From: Nematostella vectensis
Taxonomy: Eukaryota; Cnidaria; Anthozoa; Actiniaria; Edwardsiidae
NCBI RefSeq assembly: GCF_932526225.1
Contig: NC_064038.1
Coordinates: 9,547,070-9,611,069, forward strand
Direction of reading: 5' to 3'
DNA length: 64,000 bases
The translations under genes and the position numbers were made by a program. Positions 34,903 through 47,808 of the stretch are shown in pieces (within the stretch, counting starts at the first letter, position 1; every line of letters starts with the position of its first letter). The notes under the pieces were generated by a model. It did not search any database. It was given only the letters and a program-made list of their open reading frames with translations, and was not told the DNA's origin.

Positions 34903-37900
34903 CTACAGCCATATGCAGTAAGATTGGCATACATAATTGTCATGACTCACATCTCTTCGTCCACGTCCACGACGGCCACTATCTATGACATCAGTGCTAT
35001 AGTGCTGGAAAACTTTCTCTTCAAGAAGTGTGGCCATTTCCTAAAAAAAAGAGGTTTTTAGAGGTTTTATATCTACAGATTGGTTTTTTATCTTTTATCA
35101 GGGATGGTCCATATTTTTTATCAACTGTTTTTATGTGACATGACTTTTATTCTGATCATTAATTCTCTGAACAAATTTCATTTAATAAATACAATTAGAT
35201 ATGAATCTACTATAAATAATTATATTACAGCTGTAGCTTGGACTTGCATGTGGAAAATCTCTCAGGGTTGCTTTGAAAGTGTAGCAGTTTCTTGAGATAC
35301 TGTTTGTACTGTTATACTGTGAAAACCCATTTCTGAATAAGGATGAAGCAACAAGATTCTTGACCTTTGCATTTAAAGAGGTCAATAAAATTTGAACATG
35401 CCCTCTATATAATATATGAGATTTGAGGTATGCTACTTAGAATGAAAATACATTGTCACAAGATGGGGTCTTAAGCCCATATGCAGATTCCATCAATCTT
35501 TGATGCATGGACTCCCATTCCTGTTTCTCGTCTGCAAACTGACAGAGACAGACACACACCTCTCCGCCTGCATTCACCAGAGCAGTCCGTGCCTCGTTAC
35601 CACTACCCCAGGATGGCAGCTGCTTGAATACCAGATCGCTGGGAGGCTTGTGGGTTCCACCACCTTGTGCCGACCATACCTTGAGAAACATTAAAATTTA
35701 ATAATTTGTCAGAAAGGACTCTTGCATTTTTGTTTTAACTTTTTTCTGTTATAATGGATTTGCTGGTTCTGCCCCCAAGTCATTTTCCCCAGTTTTCTTG
35801 TTTTTTTTCCCCTCAAAAAACACACAAAAGAAAATTCCAACCATAACTTATTGTCTCCTGGTTATATTTTAGCAAAGTTTTGTAGATGAAAACCTTCTCT
35901 TTCTTTCTTTTGTACACTGTAATCAGTCAAGTATTTTCCTTTGTATGGAGTTTTTACAGTACTGACACTAGGCAACCATCCTCAATCCTTAGTTACCAAT
36001 AACATGACGATTGCCTGATTACTTTCATCATAATACAATACTCCAATAATTCATCAAGGCAGCATCGTTTACATATGACTTATTCAGGGCAGACTGAAAC
36101 ATGTCTAAATAGTTTATTAGACCTTTTAATTGTTGTAATTGCAAAAACAAAGTACTCACCGTAACATGGCTTTGAGATTTGAGAACATATTTTGGAGTGA
36201 ACTTGTAGACACTTGGGTCCTCTGTCCCAACTTGCCTCTGAATTGTCCAACCTCCCAAAGCCTCATCCTATAACAATCACCCAATAACCATAAAAAGTTA
36301 TCACACAAAAGTTATGCATTAGCTTTTAATGACACTGGTGGGTGGTGGTGCTGGTGATATGCTGGTAGTGGTTTTCCTGAGATAACCACCAAGATGTTGT
36401 TGGTGGTAATTATCCCCATGATTTTAGTGCTTATAATTTGAGTAGTGGTTAAGTCGGTGCTTGTGTTGGTAATGTTGAGATTTAGTGTGTTGACAGTGGT
36501 AATCATGTTAGTAGTGGTGATTATGATGATGGTTGTAGTGATAAATTTGGTAAGTTCATATGTAGTTTAAGGGCAATAAAGATGTCATTGAGATAACAGA
36601 GATAATTAGTGGATGGTAATGTCCATGATTACAAAAGTCACTGTTGTCATAATACAGTAGAATACAGTATCTATCAGTGATGGCAATGGCCATGATAAAT
36701 AAAATTCACATGCTCAGATTATCGAGATGGCAAAGTACAGTATCTACCTTCTCTCCACTGTTGTAGATCTTTATATATTTTCCATCTGGGTCAGCCTCTG
36801 TAAATTGAATGGCCCCCTCGGCAGTGGTTGTTGTGGTCATAGTGGACTCTGTCTCCTCTGTCCGTGCCCTTTTATTACCACGCCTTGTTTGACTGACCGA
36901 AGAGGATCCCCCTAGTACTGGTGAAGCTGGTGGGGTAATCTCAAGCCTAAAAAGTACAATTTTATCAGTGAATAGAACCATCTCAATGATTTTTTTTTAA
37001 TTAGAGATTAGATTACAGATCAGATGGAACAAAGATTTTAAAAGGAGTTTGAAGGTAGGTATTGCACCATCAGTTTACCTGATGGTGCTTGTATGTATGT
37101 ATGTATGTATTTTTCCTGGTGGTGCTTTAATGTAGTATGTATTTAACCTGGTCTCTTCACTCTCTAGGAGTTTCCTGTATGCGGTGATTTCCATATCTAA
37201 GGCCACCTTGACACCCATCAAGTCTTCATAGTCACGCAGGGCATCATCAATGCTTGTACGCAGCTCTGCAATCTCGTTTTCTCTTAGTAAGATTTCATTG
37301 TCATGTTTCTCCTTGTCTTGGGCACGGAGACCTTGGAGATCAGATACACGAGAAACAAGTGCATTGTTCTGGAGAAAAATAATTGTGTAGATATTAGAAC
37401 AATATGTGCGCTCATGAGTCTTGGTGCTATTTTATCTGAATTGACACATGACTATGTGCTACAATAAACCATGAAAAGACTTAAATTTATGCACAGTTGG
37501 ACATTTACAGGAAAGCAAGTTACATCTTTACTTATTATCGTGACTCTGGGGCCAACAATTGTATTGTATTGCTTTTTTTTGTATCATTTAGAAAAAAAAA
37601 TGGATCATAATGTATACAGTGGAAACTGGATTTTATGATACTGGATTTTACGATACTGAATTTTACAAAACAAATCTGTTCTTCTGAGCACATTTTTAAT
37701 CTCAATACAATGATATAACTGATTCTGTCTATCAATATAGAGAGAAAAATCAATGACACTTGACACGTACAGTACAGTTAATCAATTTCTGGACTTGGCA
37801 GATCTTTTTAAATACAGATTACAGTCTTACAAAGACAAACTGAACAGTTCAGTTACAATATTAATATTTTGTAAAAGTTGATTACTAACCCGACATCACT

Positions 37901-40900
37901 ACAACAACATTTTCAATGCTTTTTCCTTTATATTGTAAAATTGAGGACTGCTTTGCAACAATACCTCAATTTTACAATACATTTTCTTTCTCCCGAGGCA
38001 TATTGTAAAATCAAGGTTTCACTCTATTATGATTTAGCATTAGAATGGAGCCATTGGATTAAATTTTACAGAGATTCAAGTGGATTAGGTTCATTTTAGA
38101 AATGTGGTTCTTATTTGACATTTTAGTGCCCTTAAAAGATTTGTCACACAAGTTCGCTCTGGTATCTTCATTACCAAGGGCAAAATAATAACAATTATAA
38201 AGACAAGGAACTGACTCCAAGAAACTACCTACCTTAGCCTCCAACTGGTGCACTTGTGAGCTTAGTTCATCTACAGACTTTGAGAGGTTTCTGTTTTCTT
38301 CTCTGAGTTTGGCCAAGGCCTCACTGTCTCTCTCACGCTGAATTCGAAGTTCCTCAAACTATAAAGACAAATCGGAAAGTTATGTATAGTGCATTTAAAA
38401 TAACCTGTGTTTAAATGTATGGAAAAGTCTGTTTTGTAAGTTATGCTAACAAATTACTGTACTGTATGCTGAAAGCCATGCAGAATTTTGATTGAAAAAG
38501 CTTCATTTAACAAAACTAATAACACTAGTAATTTTGATTTGTCTCTTTACAGGAGACTCAAGTGGGGTGTCAACAAACCGCAAACTCATTCCTTCTGTGG
38601 CACATTTAACAAAACAAAGCTTAGCATACCTTGGACGAGTACAGCAGTTCTGTCTCCTCCTTGAAGGACCTGGCGTCACTGTCATAGTCTTCTCTTAGCT
38701 CTTGGAGCTTCTCTGCCATCAAGCCCTCGTACTTATCCTTGTAGTCCGTCTCCACGACGACACGCTTAGTCTCCACTGTCTTGAGCTGGGAACGGATGTC
38801 GGAAAGTTCCTAAAGACAGAACATTAGATTAGTCCAAACATACAAGATATGTGAGTGGCAGCTCAATAATGCTTGGTTAACTTCACCATGGCTTGATTTT
38901 AACAATCTTAGCTTATTTACCCAAGTTCAAAGAGAAATATCAAATTCAGAAGAAACACAAAAGCTTCTCTTGAAAACCAGGTAGTGCTTCTCCAAATCTC
39001 TAGGTTAAGTGGGTAAGTACAAAAATCAATATCTCATTTACACGCTCTAATAAGCTGGTGAAAGTGGATTTTTTTAATGATTCGAATTGGGTTTGAGCAT
39101 AAAATGGCAACATGATTGCCCCTCATTGACACAAACCTTGTCATACATCTGTTTCTTAAAGTTTTGTTCTTCTTGGAGAGACTGACATCTGTTCTCCAAG
39201 TCTACACGCGTCAAGGTCTCCTGCTCAAGTGCATACTTAGCAGCCTTCAATGCATCTTTCAGCTCTTCGCACTCTCCTTGTAACTCCCGTAACACACTCT
39301 CCAGATTCAAGGCTTCCTGGTTCCGCCTGGTCAGTTGGTTTTCCTTGTCATGAAGAAGCTTCCGGACGTCATTCAGCTCCTTTTCAGCTTTCTTCCTTGC
39401 AGCAGCCTCTTTATCGAACCTGAAAACGTATTGTGGAACATATGGTTTCATTTTTGCAGCAGTAACAGTCTACCGTGAGATCCATAGATGCAAAAACCCA
39501 TGGCATATATTCATACAATATTTCCAGGAGGGTAGAAGCATAGAGTACAATAGACAAAACTCTTTTTTTATAAAATGGCAGATATCCTATCATATAATAC
39601 CATTGCTCTTGCCAAATTGCTACTGACTAAAGGAAAATATGTAGAATTTATTTGATTATTCTACTTATCATCTTATCATTCTTGACATTTTGAAATGTTT
39701 TATACTAGGTGTACAGCAAAAGAAAAAATGCAACTTAAAAAAGATAAATAGGAACTAAGCCACAACTAAGCTTTGCAGACGATTAAAGAAAAGCATTTGA
39801 TTTGCCATGATACAGATGAAACTTAGTTAAAGAAATAGGACATGTCATGTCTGATCAAATTTGACATAAACTGGATAGATGTCCATTCATTTAACAATTT
39901 ACATAACCAAAAAAAATAAGTATTCGTGAAAGAGTGTATATTGCTGCATACCACCAGAAATAAGTCACCATAAAAACTGAAATTCCAAGCATAAAATAAC
40001 TATTAATGTATATACTGATGTACGATCATCTTTACAAGATTAAAGTTATAACGAGTAGATATGTTTATTATTAGACAAACAATATATTGACAATATAAAA
40101 ACCCTAGCCACCACCTGTGAAGGTATCCAAAATATATTTATTAACTTCCAAACATTTAGTGAGCACTGCAAATGTATACTTAAAATGCGATGCAAACATC
40201 GAGTAACTTTTTCATTTACTTAATAAGTACTTATGTGTAAATGTTTCAGCTGCTTTCGCGCTTGGATGCCCTAACCGAAATGAAGCGTATATTTTTTTTA
40301 TTGCAGTGTTCAGAACACGTGCAAGCAAACCAGATGATCGAAAACTTGTAAAACTTTAGAACACAATCGTCTGCCGTATGTGAACACGTGAGAAACATAC
40401 AAGTATAATTTCGAACACATGATCGCTCTACTCATCTCACCATCTCTTGGGGTCTTTCTCCAGACAATGAGCCGATGGCAAGCTAATTAACACATCTTCC
40501 TACTTCTTCATCTTAGATAGATAATCTTAAACTGGAATGCCTTGGTTAAATAACGCTATGCGAATACGACTGATATGAATCGTATGTACTTACTTATTTT
40601 TAAATTCTTGAGCGTCGTTTGAGTTTTTACTGCTCTCAATCTGTTGTTTAGCCTTCTCTTTGGCCGTTTCATCAAGCAGTCTTCTTGCGTCGGCTAGCTC
40701 TGTCTCATATAAGCTTTTCATGGAATCAACCTCTCTTTCTACCGTCTTTCTCGATACAGTTACTTCAGACCTCAGTTTGCTATTTTCTTGTTCGAGGTTT
40801 TTTACGCGATCAATGTATGTAGCCAGTCGATCGTTCAGATGTTGTAGTTCGGCTTTCTCCTGAGCTCGAGTGAATTTCGCCGAACCCGGCGGTGAACTGC

Positions 40901-40976
40901 CCATAATTCGAGAAGAAGAAACCGGAGTCTTTGGAGTGGAAGATGAGCTAGCAGGACTTTTGGTCGCTGTTGCCAT
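34903..40976 (-). CDS. Nuclear lamin (nine exons)
   Basis: Exons 40976-40594, 39419-39137, 38809-38630, 38358-38233, 37368-37148, 36946-36748, 36267-36160, 35679-35560, 35040-34903; GT-AG, phases close, 585 aa. Lamins polymerise under the inner nuclear membrane. Seen: a Ser/Thr head with SSPPGS before the rod (possible mitotic phosphosite), coil 1A start [17 protein letters not shown] at 46-62, coil 1B long enough for the lamin-type extra heptads, rod end [16 protein letters not shown] near 395, basic nuclear localisation signal RRGNKRAR at 419-426, and an Ig-like tail (about 448-545) with [21 protein letters not shown] and PPSDLVF. The last exon ends CIWL-stop, a candidate CaaX prenylation box. 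An upstream ATG at 41016-41018 would add 14 residues. A GTGAGT at 34949 could make the last exon internal, so the C-terminus is less certain than the rest. Confidence 0.93.
36340..36560. repeat. GGTGGT/GTTGGT low-complexity tract in a lamin intron
   Basis: A degenerate run of GGTGGTGGT, GTTGGTGGT and GTAGTGGT words within lamin intron 6. No regular period. Confidence 0.5.
37090..37110. repeat. (GTAT)n microsatellite
   Basis: Five GTAT units close to the donor of lamin exon 5. Confidence 0.8.
39420..40593. other. Lamin intron 1
   Basis: AT-rich sequence of about 1.17 kb, no embedded gene or element recognised. Confidence 0.7.
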
Positions 40977-41079
40977 TTTAGCCGAATTAAAGCTCTTCTT
41001 CCTAAAAAATAGCTTCACTTCACGGCTTTCAAATGCAAAGAACTCAGTTTTGGCGGTTCTTTTACGGCACGTGGTTGGT

Positions 41080-41145
41080 TTCAGCCAATCAGGTTTTGTG
41101 TACTATCTGGGTTATATTCTAATGCAAATTTTGATTGGTTTGTTT
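41080..41145 (-). promoter_or_regulatory. Lamin upstream region with CCAAT boxes
   Basis: CCAATC at 41084-41090 on the plus strand and ATTGG (CCAAT on the minus strand) at 41134-41138 lie 110-160 bp upstream of the lamin ATG. Spacing suits NF-Y sites; function is inferred. Confidence 0.4.
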
Positions 41146-41573
41146 GATGACTGGGCTGATGCGTGACTAGAGGGAAAGGCGTGAACATTTGTATTGCTTG
41201 CGATCCACTGAACTCGCTACCTCAACAAGTACAGATGCGAACGGGTGGTCCCCGCGCGTGTTAACAACAACCAGGCGAGTAAAGCATAAAACCACAGCCC
41301 CACCAACAAACAATGCCCAGTGGTTAAATACAGGAAATCCGGAGGCATGTTTACATAGTGCATAGTAAAATTTGAATGCTTCTGGTTTATGTTGTAATAG
41401 TGAGTTATGTTGGCACCCCGAGTGGGGGTTTCTTCCCATGTCGACCTGATAGAGATGCTCGTCGTAGGGGTCAAAATTGGGCCTAAGGTATTTTTATTCT
41501 GGCTATGCACCTGTAAATGGGGAACCTCACATTGATATGAAGGGGATTATTGGCAACACTTAGCCCCCCCCCC

Positions 41574-41703
41574 AGGGCCGTAGCAAGGGGTGGGGCACTA
41601 GGGGCATGTGCCCCCCCCCCCTAACATTGGAAAAAAATATAAGGAAATGACCAGAAGGGGCGTGGCTGTGCCTCCCAAATCTTACGTGGCCCGTTATGGC
41701 TCT
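41574..41703. mobile_element. Short inverted-repeat element (GGGGCGTGGC family), copy 1
   Basis: Starts AGGGCCGTAGCAAGG, has an internal GAAATGACCAGAAGGGGCGT block and ends with the imperfect inverse GTGGCCCGTTATGGCTCT. Related copies: 42905-43074, 56580-56726 (opposite orientation) and 59319-59486. Confidence 0.7.
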
Positions 41704-42008
41704 GTTTATGCTTCATTAGTGGTAGGGCATAACCAGATATCAACTGGTAAATCAAAAATGTTAGCATAGGGAGAGAAAGATAAAAACTTCCCCACCCTTC
41801 CAACTAATAAATTTATGAAAAAAACAATAATAGAGTTTATTATATAATTTATTTATAACTTAAAATAGCTTATGTGTTTAGTATACATTATCTATGCAGT
41901 TCTGCAGTTCAAATTTTTCTATAAACAAGAAAAGTCTCTTGTTGTTTTTCCATATCTAAGCACATCTAGAATAATCTTCAGGAAATCTAACCAACACTTA
42001 TTCATTTT

Positions 42009-45000
42009 CTATTCTTCCTCTAACTCTACTAAGACTCCTCCACAGTCTTTTGGGTGAAGAAATACCACAGGCTTCCCATGAGCTCCAATCTAAGAATTTA
42101 AAATGTAAATATATATTCAAACATTCAAAACGTATTTAGCAGACAACCTTTAGGTACAATTTGCATTGATGATGTGAAATGTTGGTTGAATAGATGGCAG
42201 GAAAGTTAAAAAGTTGATAATTTGGCAATGTGCAGACACAGGCCTTTGTTGCATTGTGAGAAGGGGGTATTTGCCCATTAGGCAGGCTATTTGAATACTC
42301 CTAGCCTGTACCATTTTCCTATCATTCTATCATGAGAATAAAATAAAATGTTTGTGTAATAGTTTTTGAAAAAGGGAAAGGCACAAAAGGGGGATAGTGG
42401 TTGTAGCATGGGTAGAGGTTGGTGGAAGGTTGAGAAGGGGGTGGGGGGATTGAGGGGATAGTGCTAAGTGGAGTTGGGCTGTACGGGGTAGTGAAGGTGC
42501 AGATGGAAGGCAGATGTTCCTGAGTTGCCACCCTGTTGCTTTTGCTATAATACCCCTAATCCCCTAAATGGGTAAATTCTACCTTTGGTTCAGGGTCCAG
42601 GGATCGCACATTATGAGCCTTAAGATCTTTCACAGCTTCACCAATGTTCTTGACCTGGTAAATAATCAAATGGAATTATCAGGTAATTATTATTTGTATT
42701 GATGAGAGAAATTTATTCTGGGATAAAAGATTCTGTGATAAAACTTAATGTTATAAATACTATGTTTATGCTTTGGTACATTCTCTTGACAAATGATCTT
42801 GAATGGTTTACACTATTCAAAGTCATTAGGATAACATGATGAACATCCCTAGAGAAGTGGTGATTGTTTAAAATAAAGGGATCACAATATTACAATTACA
42901 AATTCAGGGCCATAATGTTTATAGGAGCCAGGGGGGACATTCCCTCCCCCAGTCTCTTTCTAAAATTATAAAGAAATGACTAATAGGAGTGTGATTGCGT
43001 CCCCTCAGTTTTCTTATGTCTTTTGTCTCGTGTTCCCCAACCAGTGATTATGTCGATTTTTATTACAGCCCTGTCATTAACTGGCATATGCAGAACCTTA
43101 CTCTGCTGCTTTTTAATTGTCTTTTTGTTTTTATTGAAGCACTATTTACTTTCTAAAATTACCTCAATACAAACATGATGAATTCCTCCATTTGCATTCT
43201 TCTTTAGAAATCCACTGATAGGACTCTTGTCTCCAAATGGGTGCAGCAGCTGAAAAGAAAAACAAAATGCATTAAAATCAATAGTCACATGATAATAGCA
43301 CATTCCCTTTATCAAGTGTAAACTGTAAGCTGTTGGTTTTGGGATATCATAATTGCAAATGTTTATGTAGATACAGCAGACTATTTGAATCTCTTAAAGA
43401 TAATAGACTGATACTTAAAATGTTGTACAGAAATATCTGCGTAAGTCTTTAAAAATAGTTAATTACACACTCCTCCCTGTAGCCAATGACTCTTGATATT
43501 TTTTAAAGCAACAAAATTCATTGAAACCTTTGAATCGCAGACTTTTCAGCAGGTTATTTTTGAAGTCGCAGTTATATTTTCCTGTGTATTCCTCAACCTC
43601 AGACTCTGTATTTCCCTAGTGTTTACCACTGTCCACCAAAAAATTATGCTGAAATGCATGTACTATTGGTACCTCAATCTTGGTGTTGCCAAGGTTTACA
43701 AATACTGTGGTTACTCCATGTTCAGGAAGGTCCTGTTTTGATCAGAAACAGTCGATACATACATGAAGTTGGATAAAAGGGATTAAAGGGATTGAGTCAC
43801 TATTTTCAATTTTAAATTATCAGACCCCTAGACTTTGAAAAGCTGGAGGTTTTTTTTTTTGGGGGGGGGGGGACTGGGCGGAGGCAGGTTACGGGGGGAG
43901 ACTCTGGCCGAAAGCTGGAGGGTTGGCATCCTTGAATTATGCTATTACAAATGTGTACTGCAAGATACCACTAATGTGTTCTGAAAGATACCACAAATGT
44001 TTACTGGAAGACACCATGAATCTGAAATACTCTACAAATGTGTACTGGCAGGTACCACAGATGTATAACTGAAGGACACATCAAATGTGTACTGAAAGAT
44101 ACCAATAATGCGTCTGAATGTTGTTTTAAAATGTAAACTTAGCAACTTGATATTACCTGAGACTCACTGACTTTTGCACCAAATACAGTTTTGTAAAGAT
44201 GTGTAGCTTTTTCTGTAAAATAACAGGACAACTGGTTATAAATGATCACAAAGATTGCATAATCAGAGATAAGTAATCAGAGATAAGTGTAGAAAAATAA
44301 CAATTTTAAGACCGAAGAAGTTTGAGAGAAAATGGCTGTTAACAGGCTAACATAGATCTAGAATACCAGAAAACAGTGGGCCTCCAATCTGTTTCTCTTC
44401 TTCATTGTCAAGAAAAATGTAACTCTTAGTATGAGTACATAATTAAGTAATAAAAGATGTGAATGACTTTACCTAGATCAGGCACAGCAATGGCCACATG
44501 GTTCAGTCTTCCTATTTGCCAAAGCTTATCATTTGACTCCTGCAGAGTAAAAAGAGGGTGCTGGGATTAAAATAAAAAACAAAAGGGGAGTGGGCTTTTT
44601 TTTTTTAAATCACCCATTTCTTTCAGGTCTAAAAATATTTTCTTTGTTGATATTGCTGGTTCAGACGAATGTCCTGAAAACCAGTTACCGTGAACAACTG
44701 GCTCAACTGAAGAGCCCCCCCTTCCCCCTTCCCTCCCCTCCCACTAAAAAACACCGCTTTTATGATAATGATCACCCATTTCCTTCAGGTCTAAAAATAT
44801 TTTCTTTGTTGATATTGCTGGTTCAGACGAATGTCCTGAAAACCAGTTACCGTGAACAACTGGCTCAACTGAAGAGCCCCCCCTCCCCCCTTCCCCCTTC
44901 CCTCCCCTCCCACTAAAAAACACCGCTTTTATGATAATGACGTTATTATGTAGCACTTATGACAAGAAATAAAACCCCTTATATAACCATTTAGTTCTGT

Positions 45001-45285
45001 GCTTTTAAATAAAGTTAAGATTCAGGCAAATGGACAGTGCATAAAAGTAAAAGGTTAAAATATCTGACTACATCGTACCTTATGATGACAGCTGAGGGCA
45101 GAAGAACACGAAATCGACCTCAAATCCTACAAGATCGGGAATAAAAGCATTAAAATGCACACCAAGACAGGACGATACATAATCAAAGAATCCATTCTCA
45201 CTTTTAGAGGGAGTCTAAACAGGTTAAATCGCGAAGAAATAGGCGATCTGATAATGCGTGCAAAGAAAAGTGCCCTGGAAGCCAT
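42009..45285 (-). CDS. MCEE: Methylmalonyl-CoA epimerase, mitochondrial (eight exons)
   Basis: Exons 45285-45202, 45126-45079, 44539-44473, 44212-44157, 43732-43673, 43249-43163, 42654-42583, 42089-42009; GT-AG, phases close, 184 aa. It interconverts (2R)- and (2S)-methylmalonyl-CoA in mitochondrial propionate catabolism, upstream of the B12-dependent mutase. The N-terminus is Arg/Ser-rich without acidic residues (MASRALFFARIIRSP), a transit peptide. The VOC-fold core is clear: GRLNHVAIAVPDL with metal ligand His58, LPEHGVTTVFVNLGNTKIE, LLHPFGDKSPI, GGIHHVCIE with a ligand at His129/130, and IGAHGKPVVFLHPKDCGGVL with Glu180 in VELE. Ligand assignment follows known bacterial and animal homologues. 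It is divergent from the CALHM-like gene, 531 bp between start codons. Confidence 0.95.
42905..43074. mobile_element. Short inverted-repeat element (GGGGCGTGGC family), copy 2, diverged
   Basis: Within MCEE intron 6. Begins CAGGGCCATAATG and ends TTACAGCCCTGT, with AAGAAATGACTAATAGGAGTG inside corresponding to the GGAAATGACC block of the other copies. Confidence 0.55.
43948..44110. repeat. Degenerate ~28-bp tandem repeat in MCEE intron 4
   Basis: Five to six diverged units of the type AAATGTGTACTGAAAGATACC between exons 4 and 5. Confidence 0.65.
44611..44940. repeat. Tandem duplication of a 162-bp block in MCEE intron 2
   Basis: CACCCATTTCTTTCAGG at 44611 is repeated at 44773; copies differ by a C-rich length change. 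Confidence 0.9.
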
Positions 45286-45702
45286 CGTTTTCGTTTTACG
45301 AGAACGAACGATGCGCGGAGACTGGAGATGAGAATCTTTATTGCGCCGCCACAGGAGGCCCATCACAAATACCGACCAATGATCGATTTTACTAGTGCAG
45401 GAGGAACAGAGTTTGCTAAGCTAAATTCTTATAATGAACTGAAAATCCTCTATTTTTCAACTCATAACTGTGTCATGAGGGCGGGGGGAAGGGGGGATGC
45501 AGCGTCTCAAAAACCACCTCGGTGAAATCGGGTACAGGGAAGGGGTTGGGGTATGTCCCCCCACCTCCTATCACCTTCCAAAATATGTTGTGGAATATGA
45601 CCCGTAACCCCCCAACCTTTATAAGAAATGGGGTCCCTAAAAAGCACTAATGTTTTGACCTTTTCCCTCGCCTTCAGCCCGGTCACGCAAAGTGGATACA
45701 AT

Positions 45703-45780
45703 ATACGATCATTAGTCACGCATTAGTTCCCATGTGATTCATTCGTGCACATCGCCGGCACAGCCTTCATTCCGTGCATA
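45703..45780 (+). promoter_or_regulatory. Upstream block shared by the two CALHM-like genes, copy 1
   Basis: ATACGATCATTAGTCACGC, AGTTCCCATGTGATT and GGCACAGCCTTCATT occur in the same order and spacing upstream of the second CALHM-like gene (54703-54775). Conservation after much other divergence suggests promoter or 5' UTR function. Confidence 0.5.
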
Positions 45781-45816
45781 ACCACCCGGCATAAACCGCC
45801 GATATAATTCTTTCAT

Positions 45817-47531
45817 ATGTCTGCCATACAACAGCTATGGACCCAACTCGCGAGTTTTCTTGGCTCCGCGGAGGTCCCCCTTAAGAGCACAATCATCGGG
45901 CTTGTAGTCTACGGCGCCAAAGAGTTCTTCGCTAGTGTCACCTTTAAATGCCCCTCTGTTCACTACAAGGCCTATGGTTATATGTACTTGTTTATTCCCG
46001 CCGCAGTTTTGCTTTGTCTCTCTCTCATGGCATCGGACTCTTTTTGGGCGTGCCTCACCAGCTGTTGTCCCAGAAGGAAGAAGGTTCGAGGCGCGTGGTA
46101 CAGGGCAAGAAAGCCGATCTTTCTCGGAATCCTGCTGCCCATCTCGTGGTTGGTGATTGCTTTTGTTGACACGCAGTTTTACGTGTGCGCAGTTTTGGGG
46201 CCAAAAGATATAGCGATGGCCAAGGTAATAGTTTTACTTTTTGTTTACGAACCCTCTTAGTTGAAATAAAGAGAGGGATAGAGGATCCTTTGCCTCCTCC
46301 CTAAATAATACTAGTCATTATATTGTTTCGCCTGCGGATAAAGCTTATTATTATTTTCAAAGTTTTGTAAATTATTATTATTTCCAAAGTTTTGTAAATT
46401 ATAAGCAAATGCCGTTTCCTTGTATTTGGCTTGGTAGGTATAAAGGAGGCTTATCCGGATTGATTTGTGCATTACTTCTATCTATTATTCCACGCTTTCA
46501 GCACAGCATTATTTAGCATATTGGCCTCCAAGAGTATGCATACCGTTACCTTAGTGACCAAGGAGGTCCGTAAAAACCCCTTTATCCATGTTTGAATCAA
46601 TTGAAAAAAGCATTGAAAGTCCACGATTCATGGTGGAAAGCATGATAAATGCTTTAACATTTGCTAGAAAAAGTTCATGCAAGGAATAGTTTGAAAACTG
46701 TTATCTCTTGGATGAGTATTTGTTTCACACTCTTTGTTTCAGATTTTGTCGCAGCGAGGTCGCCTGAAGCGACCGACCGGAAACAGCAGTTCTCAATCAA
46801 TGAAAAGCGGGCCTTAAAATAAACTACGCGCGCGGGGGATGCTGGTCTCACTTTGCAATGTGACCAGCCTTCTTACCGCTCATCGCATTTTCCAGTGCTT
46901 CATGCAGTAACCCAGCTTTTCATTGATAAGTTGAACTGCTGGTAAGCCGCTTTGAGCGACATCGCTGCGACAGCAATAAAAATTTATCAATGACCGAGCT
47001 AGAAATCGGGCCTTCTCATTTACTAACCGCAAGTAACAATTTACAACGACAGCACACATACCGGATCGGTAAGCTAGTTATAAAAACTAATGTATTGTCC
47101 TTTTGTATTACAAGGCAATCACAACAGCAGCAAAGGAAGCGGTCTCACAAGACTTCTTGAACGCAGAAGCCATGTCGCAGATGGTTGCTTTCATTCTGCT
47201 TCTATCGCTCATCGCGTGCGCTACAATTGCTATCACCATTATAAGGCTCTGTAAGAAGGTAGATCCTGTCATTAACAAAGACGACTTGCACAAGGAAGAG
47301 GCAGACTACGCCACGAAGCTCTTCCACGAAGGCCTAACGCCCTTGATCAAGGGGAGAGCCAAGGGGTTGGTCGATGATATCCTTAAAGATGCCAAGGAAG
47401 AGGATCTCTCAAAGTTGATCAAGGATGGGATCAGTCGATTGGCCGATTTATACCCAGCGCATGGCGGACATGTCATGGGGGAGTACAAAAAAGACGAAGC
47501 GAAACTACCTAGGAGGGTCTCTCCGAGCTGA
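45817..47531 (+). CDS. CALHM-family large-pore channel-like protein (two exons), long paralogue
   Basis: Exons 45817-46224 and 47115-47531, phase 0, 274 aa. CALHM proteins form oligomeric, voltage- or calcium-gated plasma membrane pores for ATP and ions. Support: KEFFASVTFKCPSVHYKAYG then a hydrophobic YMYLFIPAAVLLCL, a basic loop CCPRRKKVRG, third segment ILLPISWLVIAFVD, FYVCA, and a fourth segment MVAFILLLSLIACATIAIT followed by a long charged helix-rich tail. Order and spacing match CALHM. The usual Cys-Pro-Cys is Cys45-Pro-Ser47; Cys124 in YVCA is kept, and no cysteine is present where the partner of the missing one should be. AATAAA lies 18 bp after the stop, just ahead of a GGAA array. 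Family assignment is fairly sure; the exact member is not. Confidence 0.8.
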
Positions 47532-47548
47532 TCAAAGACTATCAGACA

Positions 47549-47554
47549 AATAAA
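47549..47554 (+). promoter_or_regulatory. Polyadenylation signal AATAAA
   Basis: Sits between the CALHM-like stop codon and the tetranucleotide array. Position fits; use is inferred. Confidence 0.5.
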
Positions 47555-47808
47555 GGAAGGAAGGAAGGAAGGAAGGAAGGAAGGAAGGAAGGAAGGAAGG
47601 AAGGAAGGAAGGAAGGAAGGAAGGAAGGAAGGAAGGAAGGAAGGAAGGAGAGGGAGGGAGGGAGGGAGGGAGGGAGGGAGGGAGGGAGGGAGGGAGGGAG
47701 GGAGGGAGGGAGGAAGGAAGGAAGGAAGGAAGGAAGGAAGGAAGGAAGGAAGGAAGGAAGGAAGGAAGGAAGGAAGGAAGGAAGGAAGGAAGGAAGGAAG
47801 GAAGAAGG
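47553..47808. repeat. (GGAA)n-(GGGA)n-(GGAA)n microsatellite, ~255 bp
   Basis: A GGAA block of about 95 bp, a GGGA block of about 65 bp, then a second GGAA block of about 95 bp. The long Pro/Ser/Leu/Phe readings through it are artefacts of the four-base repeat. Confidence 0.97.

Noticed and set aside
45935..46172. Overlapping frames inside the first CALHM-like exon
   Set aside because: They are alternative frames of the conserved CALHM-like coding exon with no family resemblance.
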